Of a DNA stretch of 64,000 nucleotides, positions 33,458 to 41,826 are shown one piece after another. Position 1 is the stretch's first letter; every line of letters starts with the position of its first letter. The notes under the pieces were generated by a model. It was not told where the DNA came from, searched no databases, and saw only the letters and a program-made list of their open reading frames with translations. A program made the translations under genes and the position numbers. Source of the DNA: JdFR-22 sp964534325 (GTDB taxonomy: Archaea > Halobacteriota > Archaeoglobi > Archaeoglobales > Archaeoglobaceae); contig CAZHOR010000001.1 in the NCBI GenBank assembly GCA_964534325.1, forward strand, positions 186,001 to 250,000, in the 5' to 3' direction.

Positions 33458-34612
33458 ATGAGATTGGCAATCTTCGATACATTCAGCGGTGCCGGAGGAG
33501 ATATGGTTGTTTCGGTCCTCATCCGTACTGCACTCAACGAAAGTGAGCTGCATAGTCTCGCAGATGAGCTTAATTTGAATATTAATATAAGAGTGGAAAA
33601 TATCGTCGGAAAAGGCATAAGCGCCACAAAGACCACCGTCAACGATGACAAAAAGGTAGAAAGATCCTACGAAGAAGTCATCGAGCTCATCAATTCCTCT
33701 CAACTGCCCGAAAGTGTGAAAAGAGAGAGCAATAAAATATTCGAGGAGATGGCCCGGGCGGAGGGTAAGGTACATGGCAGGGACTACCAAAAAGCTGTTT
33801 TCCATGAAGTAGGAAGCGATGACGCCATATTTGACGTAGTGGCTTCCGTAACAGGGCTTTTAAGGATGAGAGAAGAGGGATACTCCTTTTACACTACACC
33901 CGTTAGGTTGGGTAGCGGTTCTGTTGACATCCACCACGGAGAATACCCTGTCCCGGCACCAGCCACCGTGGAGTTATTGAAAGGCTCAAAACTGGAGGTA
34001 CTCATGGAAGGAGAGGGAGAGCTTTTCACCCCTACCGCTGCCGCCATTCTCTCCCACTTTTGTGAGGGAAGCTTCAGACAGCCCTTTAAGGTAGAGAATG
34101 TGGTTTACGGAGCCGGCAGCAGAGAATTAGAGCGGAAGCCGAATGTTTTGAGACTGATTACGGGGAAAGCAACGGAGCATGACAGTGTTGTGGTGCTGGA
34201 AACCCTTATCGACGATACAAGCGGAGAGCTGGTGGCACATGCCATGGAGAAGGTGGGAGAAGAAGTTCTGGATATCAGTGCCATTCCCGCCACCGGCAAG
34301 AAAGGCAGACCAGCAGTGATCCTGAGAGCTATTGTGGAATTCTCGAAGTCCGAGGAAGTAGGTGAGAAAATAATCTCCGAAACGGGTTCGCTTGGTGTCA
34401 GGATATACCCCGTTTATCACAGGCTGGCGTCTCATCGGGAAGTGAGAGAAGTGGAAGTGGACCTCAACCAGCAGAAGTTCAGGGTCAGGGTGAAAGAGTC
34501 TGGACAGCTTCTAAAGCCCGAGTTTGAAGATGTGAAGAGGATTTCGGAAACATTGAATATACCCTTGATAGTGGCCTATAGAAAAGTTCTACAGCAGCTT
34601 GGTGAACCTTAA
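33458..34612 (+). CDS. larC: LarC-type nickel insertion protein (pyridinium bisthiocarboxylate mononucleotide)
   Basis: A 384-residue LarC/DUF111 protein. LarC inserts Ni into the pyridinium-3,5-bisthiocarboxylic acid mononucleotide cofactor (NPN) of lactate racemase-like enzymes. Family blocks are seen: FDTFSGAGGDMVVSVLI at the start, KAVFHEVGSDDAIFDVVA, TTPVRLGSGSVDIHHGEYPVPAPATVELL and FTPTAAAILSHF. No LarB or LarE or racemase lies nearby. It ends directly before radB, so the two are probably one transcript. Confidence 0.85.
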   Translation: MRLAIFDTFSGAGGDMVVSVLIRTALNESELHSLADELNLNINIRVENIVGKGISATKTTVNDDKKVERSYEEVIELINSSQLPESVKRESNKIFEEMARAEGKVHGRDYQKAVFHEVGSDDAIFDVVASVTGLLRMREEGYSFYTTPVRLGSGSVDIHHGEYPVPAPATVELLKGSKLEVLMEGEGELFTPTAAAILSHFCEGSFRQPFKVENVVYGAGSRELERKPNVLRLITGKATEHDSVVVLETLIDDTSGELVAHAMEKVGEEVLDISAIPATGKKGRPAVILRAIVEFSKSEEVGEKIISETGSLGVRIYPVYHRLASHREVREVEVDLNQQKFRVRVKESGQLLKPEFEDVKRISETLNIPLIVAYRKVLQQLGEP

Positions 34613-35281
34613 ATGGAGGCAAATAAAAAATTGGGCTCCGGCAGCTGTCTTGATAAGCTTCTCGGTGGCGGTATCGATACGGGCACGATCACCCAGATAT
34701 ATGGGGAGAGCGGCACGGGAAAGACATCCATATGTTTGATGCTGGCTTACAGGACCGCTTTAAACGGCGGTAAAGTGGTGTACATGGACACTGAAGGGCT
34801 GTCAGGAGAGAGAATTGAGCAGATATTCAGGAACCAGTCCGCACTGGATAATGTATTCGTCTACGATATATACGATTTTAAACAGCAGAGCTCGGTCATA
34901 AAGAACATTTCCAAGGTCTGCGAGAAGGAGGAAGTTAAGCTAATCATTGTGGATTGTTTCACATCCCTTTACAGAAGCGAGCTAGAAGATGAGAGCAAAC
35001 AGGTCAAGATGAAGAGGGAGCTCACTTTTCAGCTTACCTACTTGCTGGGATTGGCCCGAAAACACGACCTGGCAGTGGTCATAACCAACCAGATGTTCAC
35101 CGATATCAAGAACGGTCTCAACAAGCCACTGGGGGGGCCCAGCATTGACCACCTGTCCAAGATAATAATAGGCATCCAGAGAGTGAACAAGAAAAGGAAG
35201 GCCATCCTGATGAAGCACCGCTCTCACGCAGAAGGTGAAAGCTGCACCTTCCAGATTACGGATGCCGGAATCGAATCCTGA
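34613..35281 (+). CDS. radB: RadB recombinase paralogue
   Basis: A 222-residue RecA/RadA-fold ATPase without the N-terminal helix-hairpin-helix domain of RadA, matching euryarchaeal RadB. Walker A is YGESGTGKTS (about residues 29-38) and Walker B VKLIIVDCFTSLY (about 100-112). It assists homologous recombination and RadA loading. Its ATG follows the larC stop with no gap. Confidence 0.9.
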   Translation: MEANKKLGSGSCLDKLLGGGIDTGTITQIYGESGTGKTSICLMLAYRTALNGGKVVYMDTEGLSGERIEQIFRNQSALDNVFVYDIYDFKQQSSVIKNISKVCEKEEVKLIIVDCFTSLYRSELEDESKQVKMKRELTFQLTYLLGLARKHDLAVVITNQMFTDIKNGLNKPLGGPSIDHLSKIIIGIQRVNKKRKAILMKHRSHAEGESCTFQITDAGIES

Positions 35282-35379
35282 AATTTTTAGTCATTAAGAC
35301 CCTAAGTCATCACTATTTTAAAGGCATCACCATTACAGAAACCAATGCTTTATTACCTATGAAACCCCACTATCATATA

Positions 35380-35462
35380 GAGGCCGTCCCTCCGAAAAAT
35401 ATCAAGGTAACACCAGCCGGCAAAAGTGTTGCTCTCTGAAATTGCTCTGGAGGGGCGGCCTC
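35380..35462. ncRNA. Candidate structured RNA 1 (nested stem)
   Basis: The outer arms GAGGCCGTCCCTCC (35380-35393) and GGAGGGGCGGCCTC (35449-35462) pair over 14 bp with a single G-T. Inside, GGTAACAC (35406-35413) pairs with GTGTTGCT (35425-35432) over 8 positions with two G-T pairs. This gives a two-stem rod about 83 nt long in an AT-rich spacer. A guide-type RNA, a terminator or a mobile-element remnant are all possible; strand not determined. No ACA box or C/D boxes were found in the expected places. Confidence 0.35.
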
Positions 35463-35627
35463 GAATACTTACTGCTACTTACTACAGGTAAAGATATTTC
35501 ATACTGGATACAAGCAGGATACAGGTCATTTTATTTTAACTAACGAAATAAAAATACATATTAACTATAAGGTGATAACCATACATTAACAGATCAAGAT
35601 TACAACATAAACCCCCAACCACCCCCA

Positions 35628-35691
35628 AACCTGGGGCTCAGGCAATATAATTGCTCACCCTTACCCCCAAAAAGGTCCTGAGCCCTGGGTT
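35628..35691. ncRNA. Candidate structured RNA 2 / large hairpin
   Basis: AACCTGGGGCTCAGG (35628-35642) pairs with CCTGAGCCCTGGGTT (35677-35691) over 15 bp including two G-T pairs. Inside, GCAAT/ATTGC (35642-35646 and 35650-35654) forms a small loop. The plus strand has three C5 runs around it (C-rich ACCCCCAACCACCCCCAAAC before the left arm), so the minus strand is G-run rich. An AT-rich tail follows on the right (CTATTTTAAAAAATTT). Function unknown. Confidence 0.35.
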
Positions 35692-35846
35692 CTATTTTAA
35701 AAAATTTAACTTCATCTTCTACTCGCTTCTTTGTTACCTTCCTTTTTATCGAGTTCTTTTAATCTATTACCGGTTTTCGTTTCGGAGATTTCCAGTGAAA
35801 AATCGGTGACAAATACTTATATACCTCTATCACCACGAGCCTGTGG

Positions 35847-37904
35847 ATGCAGGAGCTATTCGATCCTAAAAGTGTGGCTGTTATTGGCGCTTCACCTAAA
35901 GAGGGTAAAGTGGGTAACACTATTCTCAAAAATCTCCTTCAGGGTTTTGAGGGTGATATATATCCTATAAATCCCTCCCACGACAAAATAATGGACCTGA
36001 ACTGCTATCCCTCAATCCAGGACGCCCCCCCAGCGGATTTGGCTATTATAGCCATTCCTTCTGAGGCGGTCGTCGATGCGGTCAAGCAGTGTGGAAAAAA
36101 GGGAACTAAAAATATGGTGGTCATCTCTGCTGGATTCAAGGAGACGGGTAAAGAGGGAGCCATGCTGGAAAGAAAACTGGTGAGAGCTGCAGAAAGATAT
36201 GACGTCAATCTCGTCGGTCCCAACTGCCTGGGGATCATCAACACCCATCGCGGTCTCAACGCCACTTTCTCCCGGATAAGTCCCCCCGAAGGAGATATTG
36301 CCTTTTTGAGTCAGTCAGGAGCATTTATTCTGGCCATCATTGACTGGGCCATCTCCCAGAACATAGGTTTCAGCAAAGTGGTATCACTGGGGAATGAGGC
36401 TCTCCTTGATGAATCGGATTTCATAGAGATGCTGGCGGAAGATGAGCAGACCAAGGTCATTATAGTTTATCTGGAGGGGATCAAGAACGGAACCAAATTC
36501 ATCAAAGTAGCCAGAAAAGTGGCCAAGAAAAAGCCGATTATCGTCATGAAGAGCGGGAAGACGGATGCAGGAGCGAGGGCAGCTTCCAGTCATACAGGTA
36601 GTATTGCAGGAAGTTATACTGCATTTCAAGCAGCTTTTCAGCAGAGCAGAGTAGTTCAAGCCAACTCCATCGAGGAAATATTTGATTATTCCAGAGTCCT
36701 CTCTTCCATTCAGGACTTTCGGGGTAAAGTGGGAATTGTAACCAATTCTGGTGGTCCCGGAGTTATGGCTGCAGACGCCATCGACGATTTCGATCTTGAA
36801 CTGGCCAGTTTCGGTAAGGATACCCTGAAGAAACTTATAGAGGTCCTGCCATCCGAAGCCAGCATATATAATCCAGTAGATATACTGGGTGATGCCGATG
36901 CCCACAGATTTGGGGAGGCAGTTCATGCGGTGGCACAGGATGAAGGAGTCAATGGAATTATCACCATTTTAACCCCTACCGCCCAGATAGATTTTGATAA
37001 AGCAGCAGGCTATCTGCTCGATGTCTCCAAACCGGTTCTGACCTGTTTTATGGGAGGAGAAAGCATTCTCCCGGCCATAAAGAAGTTGAAAAAGGCGGGT
37101 ATAGTCAACTTTATGGATCCGGGGAGGGCCTTGAGAGCATTCTCCGCAGTAAAGAATTATGATACGGCAAAAAGAGAAGTGCGCTCCAGACCACCCAAAC
37201 TTGAGGTGGACAAGTCCAGAGTGCGAAGGATCCTTCATGGGGTCGACAGAAGCAAAGTTGTTGGTACTGAGGCATTCGAGATTCTGCAGGCTTACGGTAT
37301 AAACACCATCCCTTATGGCATGGCCAGAACTGCCAGCGAGGCCGTAGAAATAGCAGATAGTATCGGATACCCGGTGGTCATGAAGGTGGTTTCGCCCGAT
37401 ATAATCCATAAAAGCGATGTGGGCTGTGTAAAGGTCAATATAGAGAGAGAAGGCGTAAAAAAGGCCTTCTTTGATATTATAATGAGAGCAGAGAACATTG
37501 GGAACGCTCGAATCGATGGAGTGCTCATACAGGAGATGGTAAAGGAAGGAAGGGAGATCATCGTGGGGATAAAGAGAGACCCACAGTTCGGACCCCTTCT
37601 AATGTTCGGGATGGGCGGGATCTACGTGGAGATATTTGAAGACGTCACCTTCAGGATCGCTCCCATCAACCGGTCGGACGCTGAGGAGATGGTCAAGGGG
37701 ATCAAAGCCTACCCAGTCCTCAAGGGGGTTAGAGGAGGAGAGCATTCGGACGTAGAATCCCTCATAGATGTGCTGCTGAAAGTTTCCCGGTTGAGCGTGG
37801 ATTTCCCCGATATAATGGAAATGGATATTAATCCCATAAAGGTTTTTGAAAAAGGTTATTATGCAATTGACTTTAAAATAATTAAAGGTGTTGAGGAGGA
37901 GTAA
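35847..37904 (+). CDS. acdA: ADP-forming acetyl/acyl-CoA synthetase, fused alpha-beta
   Basis: A 685-residue enzyme that converts acyl-CoA + ADP + Pi to acid + ATP + CoA, the energy-conserving step of acetate formation in archaea (reversible). Order: CoA-binding domain (SVAVIGASPKEGKVGN, about 9-125), succinyl-CoA-synthetase-like flavodoxin domains (about 145-455) with the phospho-His loop ASSHTGSIAGSY (about residue 251), then an ATP-grasp beta domain (about 480-685; KVVSPDIIHKSDVGCV, VGIKRDPQFGPLLMFGMGG). Alpha and beta parts are joined as in many archaeal single-chain forms. ATG probably leaderless. Followed immediately by the BioD/DRTGG protein gene. Confidence 0.9.
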   Translation: MQELFDPKSVAVIGASPKEGKVGNTILKNLLQGFEGDIYPINPSHDKIMDLNCYPSIQDAPPADLAIIAIPSEAVVDAVKQCGKKGTKNMVVISAGFKETGKEGAMLERKLVRAAERYDVNLVGPNCLGIINTHRGLNATFSRISPPEGDIAFLSQSGAFILAIIDWAISQNIGFSKVVSLGNEALLDESDFIEMLAEDEQTKVIIVYLEGIKNGTKFIKVARKVAKKKPIIVMKSGKTDAGARAASSHTGSIAGSYTAFQAAFQQSRVVQANSIEEIFDYSRVLSSIQDFRGKVGIVTNSGGPGVMAADAIDDFDLELASFGKDTLKKLIEVLPSEASIYNPVDILGDADAHRFGEAVHAVAQDEGVNGIITILTPTAQIDFDKAAGYLLDVSKPVLTCFMGGESILPAIKKLKKAGIVNFMDPGRALRAFSAVKNYDTAKREVRSRPPKLEVDKSRVRRILHGVDRSKVVGTEAFEILQAYGINTIPYGMARTASEAVEIADSIGYPVVMKVVSPDIIHKSDVGCVKVNIEREGVKKAFFDIIMRAENIGNARIDGVLIQEMVKEGREIIVGIKRDPQFGPLLMFGMGGIYVEIFEDVTFRIAPINRSDAEEMVKGIKAYPVLKGVRGGEHSDVESLIDVLLKVSRLSVDFPDIMEMDINPIKVFEKGYYAIDFKIIKGVEEE

Positions 37905-37905
37905 G

Positions 37906-38973
37906 ATGGTAAAAAGTATTCTAGTTTCCTCTGTAGAGGGATATTCCGGAAAGAGTGGAATAATAATTGCACTTGGTCTGATCTTCAGGAAAAAGGGGCT
38001 AAAAATAGGTTACTTCAAGCCATTCGGAGTGGGAACCACTTACGTAGGGGATAAACTGGTCGATGAGGATGCTTACAGCACCTCGCAGGTTCTGGACACC
38101 GGCGATGATATAGCGAATATATGTCCCGTGCAACTGGACAGCCCGTATATCGAGTTCATCAGCTCTGCTGACCCTCAAGAGCTTAAAAACCATTTATTGG
38201 ATTCTTATAACAAGATCGCTGAAGATAAGGACGTGGTCCTCATTGAAGGTGCACTGGACTACGATGTGGGAAAGATAATCGGCTTGAGTGATGTGGATAT
38301 ATGCTCCATGCTGGAACCAGAGGTGTTGATGATCGCCAAATACACCAAAGACTTCGTGCTGGATAAAATTCTGGTAGCCAAGGAAGTATTTGGTGAAAGG
38401 CTGAGAACAATAATCTTCAACCAGCTGGGCGGCTATAAGAGAACTTACGTTCAGAGCATTGCCATTCCGCTCCTCGCCAAAAACGGTCTGGAAGTTGTAG
38501 GCATGCTGCCCAATGACCCTGTCCTCAGCGGACTCTATATCAGCGAAATAAAGGAGGGATTGCAGGGTGAATTCCTGGTAGAGCCCGAAAAAGATATCAT
38601 AGTGGAGAGATTTCTCATCGGAGCCATGTCACCCCAATCAGCGATGGTCTACTTTAGAGCAACGAGGAACGCTGCCATTGTGACCGGCGGAGACCGCTCA
38701 GACCTCCAGATCGTTGCACTGGAGATGCCCAACGTAAAATGCCTCCTGCTCACCGGCAACCTCGAGCCTTCTAAAGTTGTGCTGGGCAAAGCCGAAGAGA
38801 AGGGCATACCAATTGTCCTGGTCAAAGAGGATACTTTAAGCACCATAGAACGGCTTGACGAGATCTTCGGGCGAGCAAGAATTAAAGGAGAGCCCAAGAT
38901 CAAGAGGATAAAAGAACTGGTGAAGAACTACGTAGAAGTGGACAAACTGATAGAGCACTGGAACATTCAATAA
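37906..38973 (+). CDS. Phosphotransacetylase-N-terminal-like protein (BioD-like P-loop + DRTGG)
   Basis: A 355-residue COG0857-type protein. The N-terminal BioD-like ATPase domain has VEGYSGKSGIIIALGL (P-loop, residues about 8-20) and VVLIEGALDY. A middle DRTGG domain (about 215-325) contains IVTGGDRSDLQIVALEM. The catalytic PTA domain is absent. Such stand-alone proteins are thought to regulate acetate metabolism. The start at ATG 37906 is set by GAGGAGG at the end of the upstream gene, 1 bp after its stop; co-transcription with the acyl-CoA synthetase is likely. Confidence 0.82.
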   Translation: MVKSILVSSVEGYSGKSGIIIALGLIFRKKGLKIGYFKPFGVGTTYVGDKLVDEDAYSTSQVLDTGDDIANICPVQLDSPYIEFISSADPQELKNHLLDSYNKIAEDKDVVLIEGALDYDVGKIIGLSDVDICSMLEPEVLMIAKYTKDFVLDKILVAKEVFGERLRTIIFNQLGGYKRTYVQSIAIPLLAKNGLEVVGMLPNDPVLSGLYISEIKEGLQGEFLVEPEKDIIVERFLIGAMSPQSAMVYFRATRNAAIVTGGDRSDLQIVALEMPNVKCLLLTGNLEPSKVVLGKAEEKGIPIVLVKEDTLSTIERLDEIFGRARIKGEPKIKRIKELVKNYVEVDKLIEHWNIQ

Positions 38974-39068
38974 TCCGGGAAATTCGATAATCTACCAGAT
39001 TTTAAGTTTCGAGAATAGCAGATCGATGTTTGAATGCTTGAGAGGCTTGATGCGAACCACTTTTAGGT

Positions 39069-40004
39069 TCAGGAATTTAAGAAAATGATCTTGGCCATTC
39101 CGAAGCAGATCACTGCAGCCAGGACGGGGACCACAAACCAGTTTATCACTATCTTTTTGATGAGGTCCAGTTTAACGGTCCTCAGGCCCTTTAAAGCCCC
39201 CACACCGCTGATCCCCCCGATTATGCAGTAGGTAGTGGAGATGGGCATACCCAGAGAGGTAAATACCCACACACTCAGTCCAGCCCCGAATTGGGCTGCG
39301 AAACCTGACTGGGGGTCAAGTGCGGTTATACCTTTTCCTACTGTTTCTATTACCCTGAAGCTCAATAAGACTGCTCCAATCCAGATCAAGATGGCTCCAA
39401 TAGTGGATGCAAGGGTCTGCCCCATGAGGTCATAGTATACGATGGGGCCCAGGACAGTCGCCAGCTCATTTGCACCAGTATTATAAGCAATCAAAATCCC
39501 GCTTATCAGGAGAAGCGCCCTGAGGCTTCTTTCTATCTCTATGAAAGAATATTTGAGGACCACTTTTTCGATTATGATGAATGTGAATATGGCGAGGAAA
39601 AAGGCTCCGAAGGGAGATATCACCCAGGATAACACGATCCTCATGAGAGATTCTGTATCCACTGCCAGGTTGAAAGCGAATCCCGAGCCCACCAGGCTTC
39701 CCACTATCACTTGATGGCTTGATACCGGCAGTTTCCTCCAGTTGGAGATGATTATCAGTGCCGCCGACACGGTCAGAGAGAGGGCCAGTGCATTGGTATT
39801 CAACTGCACCAGCTTTCCTGTGGTTTCCATAACCACGTGACCTTGAATAATGGCGCCAGCAAGAACGAAGAAAAGTATCAGGAAAGTAGCTCTCTTAAAG
39901 GTTAAGACTCCACACCCTATGCTGATACCAAAGGCGTTGGAGGAATCGTTGGAGCCAATACTGAAAGCTATTAAGAAACAGGCTATTAGGGCGAGCTCGA
40001 TCAT
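39069..40004 (-). CDS. pit: PiT-family inorganic phosphate transporter
   Basis: A 311-residue polytopic membrane protein with the PiT signature at the start, IAFSIGSNDSSNAFG, and its inverted-repeat counterpart AYNTGANELATVLGPIV near the middle; about ten membrane helices. Imports inorganic phosphate (or a divalent oxyanion) with cations. It overlaps the DUF47 gene by 4 bp and is the last gene of the CBS-DUF47-PiT operon, a usual pairing. Confidence 0.9.
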   Translation of the reverse strand: MIELALIACFLIAFSIGSNDSSNAFGISIGCGVLTFKRATFLILFFVLAGAIIQGHVVMETTGKLVQLNTNALALSLTVSAALIIISNWRKLPVSSHQVIVGSLVGSGFAFNLAVDTESLMRIVLSWVISPFGAFFLAIFTFIIIEKVVLKYSFIEIERSLRALLLISGILIAYNTGANELATVLGPIVYYDLMGQTLASTIGAILIWIGAVLLSFRVIETVGKGITALDPQSGFAAQFGAGLSVWVFTSLGMPISTTYCIIGGISGVGALKGLRTVKLDLIKKIVINWFVVPVLAAVICFGMAKIIFLNS

Positions 40005-40624
40005 CTTATGCTAACGTTGATCATCTGAATTAGATCTCCAGCGTCCTCGATCAGGTCCGTTATGGTTACCAGATTGGATATAAAATCGGAGAGGATCTTA
40101 CCCTCCCAAAAATTCATCTCCTCTTTCAAGAGCTTATCCATCAAATCATACTTTATCTCATCCACCTTCTTTTCATATATCCTTATAGCCAGAGTGGTCT
40201 CTCTCAAATCTTCTTTGCCCTTGAAAAGAGAATTGAATGCTTTTAAAAAGACCCTGCACGTCTTGAGGTTCAAGTTGGAGATCTCTAGAATATCATCTTT
40301 AATGCTCTCTCTAACACCAATTTTAATGTAGTTGACCCCAGCATCCTCCAGAGTGTCCAGAACCTCATCAATTAATTCGATCAGCTTGTAGATGTTGGGT
40401 CTCAGATAGGGGAGGAAAGCTCCTTCATATATCTTGGAAGCGATTTCTCTCCTGAACACATCCCCCTCGTTCTCCATCTCCAGTACTCTCGATATCTTTT
40501 GTTTGTCCTCGTTCTCCAGTCCATCTCTGAAAAGCTCACAAGAAGAGCAGAGAAACTCTATAAAACCTTCAATATCATCAATTACCTCTTTTTCAAGTTT
40601 TTCCCCAAAAATCTTGAACTTCAT
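40001..40624 (-). CDS. DUF47/PhoU-like phosphate transport accessory protein
   Basis: A 207-residue all-helical protein of the DUF47 (PhoU-like) family, which associates with PiT transporters and probably regulates them. Seen: MENEGDVFRREIASKIYEGAFLP and DEVLDTLEDAGVNYIKIG, typical of the family's metal-binding helical bundle. Overlaps genes on both sides by 4 bp. Confidence 0.82.
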   Translation of the reverse strand: MKFKIFGEKLEKEVIDDIEGFIEFLCSSCELFRDGLENEDKQKISRVLEMENEGDVFRREIASKIYEGAFLPYLRPNIYKLIELIDEVLDTLEDAGVNYIKIGVRESIKDDILEISNLNLKTCRVFLKAFNSLFKGKEDLRETTLAIRIYEKKVDEIKYDLMDKLLKEEMNFWEGKILSDFISNLVTITDLIEDAGDLIQMINVSIR

Positions 40625-41010
40625 AATTTCTTATTTACCAGGCACGTGGCCACAACATCCATCAGGGCAACCACACCAATGACCTTGTTCTCTTCTTTCA
40701 CAAAGACTCTGGCAATATTAAATTTTTTCATTAGCTCCACAACATTCTCCAGGGACATGTCCTTCTCCACATAAACAAGCGGTTTGGAAGTTATTTCCTT
40801 GACCTTTACTTTCCTGGGTCCCCTGTCTTCGGATAAGCACTTGTACACAATGTCTCTGATAGTGATCGTTCCGTAAGTGTCCCCTTCTTTTTCCGGTTTA
40901 ACTACCAGAGACCTGATCTTTTTATCCACCAATCTCTCAATAGCATCCAGAACAGTCGCTTCGGGCTCAATAATTTCTACCTTCCTGTTCATAACTTCGC
41001 TAACTTTCAT
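40621..41010 (-). CDS. Two-CBS-domain protein of the phosphate operon
   Basis: A 129-residue CBS pair (about 5-60 and 70-125; TYGTITIRDIVYK, KVIGVVALMDVVA). CBS pairs bind adenine nucleotides, so it may pass an energy signal to the PiT system; a link to phosphate is inferred from the operon. GGTGA before the ATG; BRE/TATA (41046-41066) about 45 nt upstream. Confidence 0.82.
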   Translation of the reverse strand: MKVSEVMNRKVEIIEPEATVLDAIERLVDKKIRSLVVKPEKEGDTYGTITIRDIVYKCLSEDRGPRKVKVKEITSKPLVYVEKDMSLENVVELMKKFNIARVFVKEENKVIGVVALMDVVATCLVNKKL

Positions 41011-41045
41011 GCTAATTCACCGGATTCATATTCGTAAAGAGAATA

Positions 41046-41066
41046 CTATTATAAAACTTTTCGTAT
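41046..41066 (-). promoter_or_regulatory. BRE/TATA promoter of the CBS-DUF47-PiT operon
   Basis: The minus strand reads ACGAAAAGTTTTATAATAG, very close to the dsrM2 and dsrM3 promoters (GAAAAGTnTTATA). Confidence 0.6.
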
Positions 41067-41219
41067 AACTAAAACCCAAGATTTCCCTAAAATTTCCGCC
41101 TCTTAAGCCATAAAGACCGGTCAGTAGGATACCAACACTACCCCTACCCTAGTTAATCTATTTCAAGCACTAAATCAGCTATCTAATTCTATCTCATTCA
41201 TTTAGGTATTCAGTGGTTC

Positions 41220-41396
41220 TCAAAATAGTCCCTCATCCATCCTTCTTCTGACCGATTCCTCAATATCGTCTAAAACATCCGGAGGGGTTTCCATATTATG
41301 CTCTTGTTCAAAATGTTTTGACATATTGCCGATCAGTACGGATTTTGTAAGCCCATTTATCTTCTTCCCACATTTTTTACAAATCACTGAATACAT
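41220..41396 (-). CDS. Small C2H2-type zinc-finger protein
   Basis: A 58-residue protein with CKKCGKK near the start and KHFEQEH about 20 residues later, a C2H2 zinc-finger arrangement, followed by an acidic helix (DDIEESVRRRMDEG). Not assigned to a family. ATG 41396 is about 20 nt from a TATA-like CTAATATTG, without Shine-Dalgarno; TTG 41414 is an in-frame alternative. Confidence 0.5.
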   Translation of the reverse strand: MYSVICKKCGKKINGLTKSVLIGNMSKHFEQEHNMETPPDVLDDIEESVRRRMDEGLF

Positions 41397-41582
41397 AAAT
41401 TCAGATGTATTCAATATTAGAAAACATTAATCCTATTTAGCAGTGATTGGACGCAGTCATTGATATTTTGAGGGTTAGAAATATATATTTAACTAATAAA
41501 AATTTCGATGTGGGGAAAATTGGCTTGGTGAGGGAGAAAAAAACCGCATCCTTTTTATATGATAAGTGAATCGAACAGATTG

Positions 41583-41690
41583 ATGGCTTACAAAGATGGC
41601 TGGGAGGACGAAGAACTGGAGGGGGCCATAATAATTGGCCTACCAGGCGAAGAAGAAGAGCCTGAAGAAGAATTCCCATCCAAGGAGTAA
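41583..41690 (+). CDS. 35-residue acidic peptide, unknown
   Basis: Starts MAYKDGWEDEELEG and ends GLPGEEEEPEEEFPSKE; strongly acidic. The TATA box CTTTTTATATGAT (41551-41563) lies 25-30 nt upstream, the spacing of a leaderless archaeal gene, and no Shine-Dalgarno is needed. No family recognised. Confidence 0.4.
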   Translation: MAYKDGWEDEELEGAIIIGLPGEEEEPEEEFPSKE

Positions 41691-41826
41691 AGTCCCCTTA
41701 ACACAGGAACACGGATAAAAGAGAATAGTAATCACAGTCACGCACGGTCTGGCTGGTCTAATCCAGCAGCCGGCCTATTATGATTGTTTTATTTTTCTTT
41801 ATCCCCTTTTCCACATTTTGTAGATT

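Larger units (their letters stand above)
35282..35846. other. 565-bp spacer with two GC-rich stem structures
   Basis: Between radB and the acyl-CoA synthetase. Two long GC-rich inverted repeats (35380-35462, 35628-35691) stand out against the AT-rich background and are listed separately. The right end carries the TATA box ACTTATATACC (35813-35823) of the next gene, which places that ATG about 27 nt downstream. No protein-coding frame is convincing. Confidence 0.6.
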
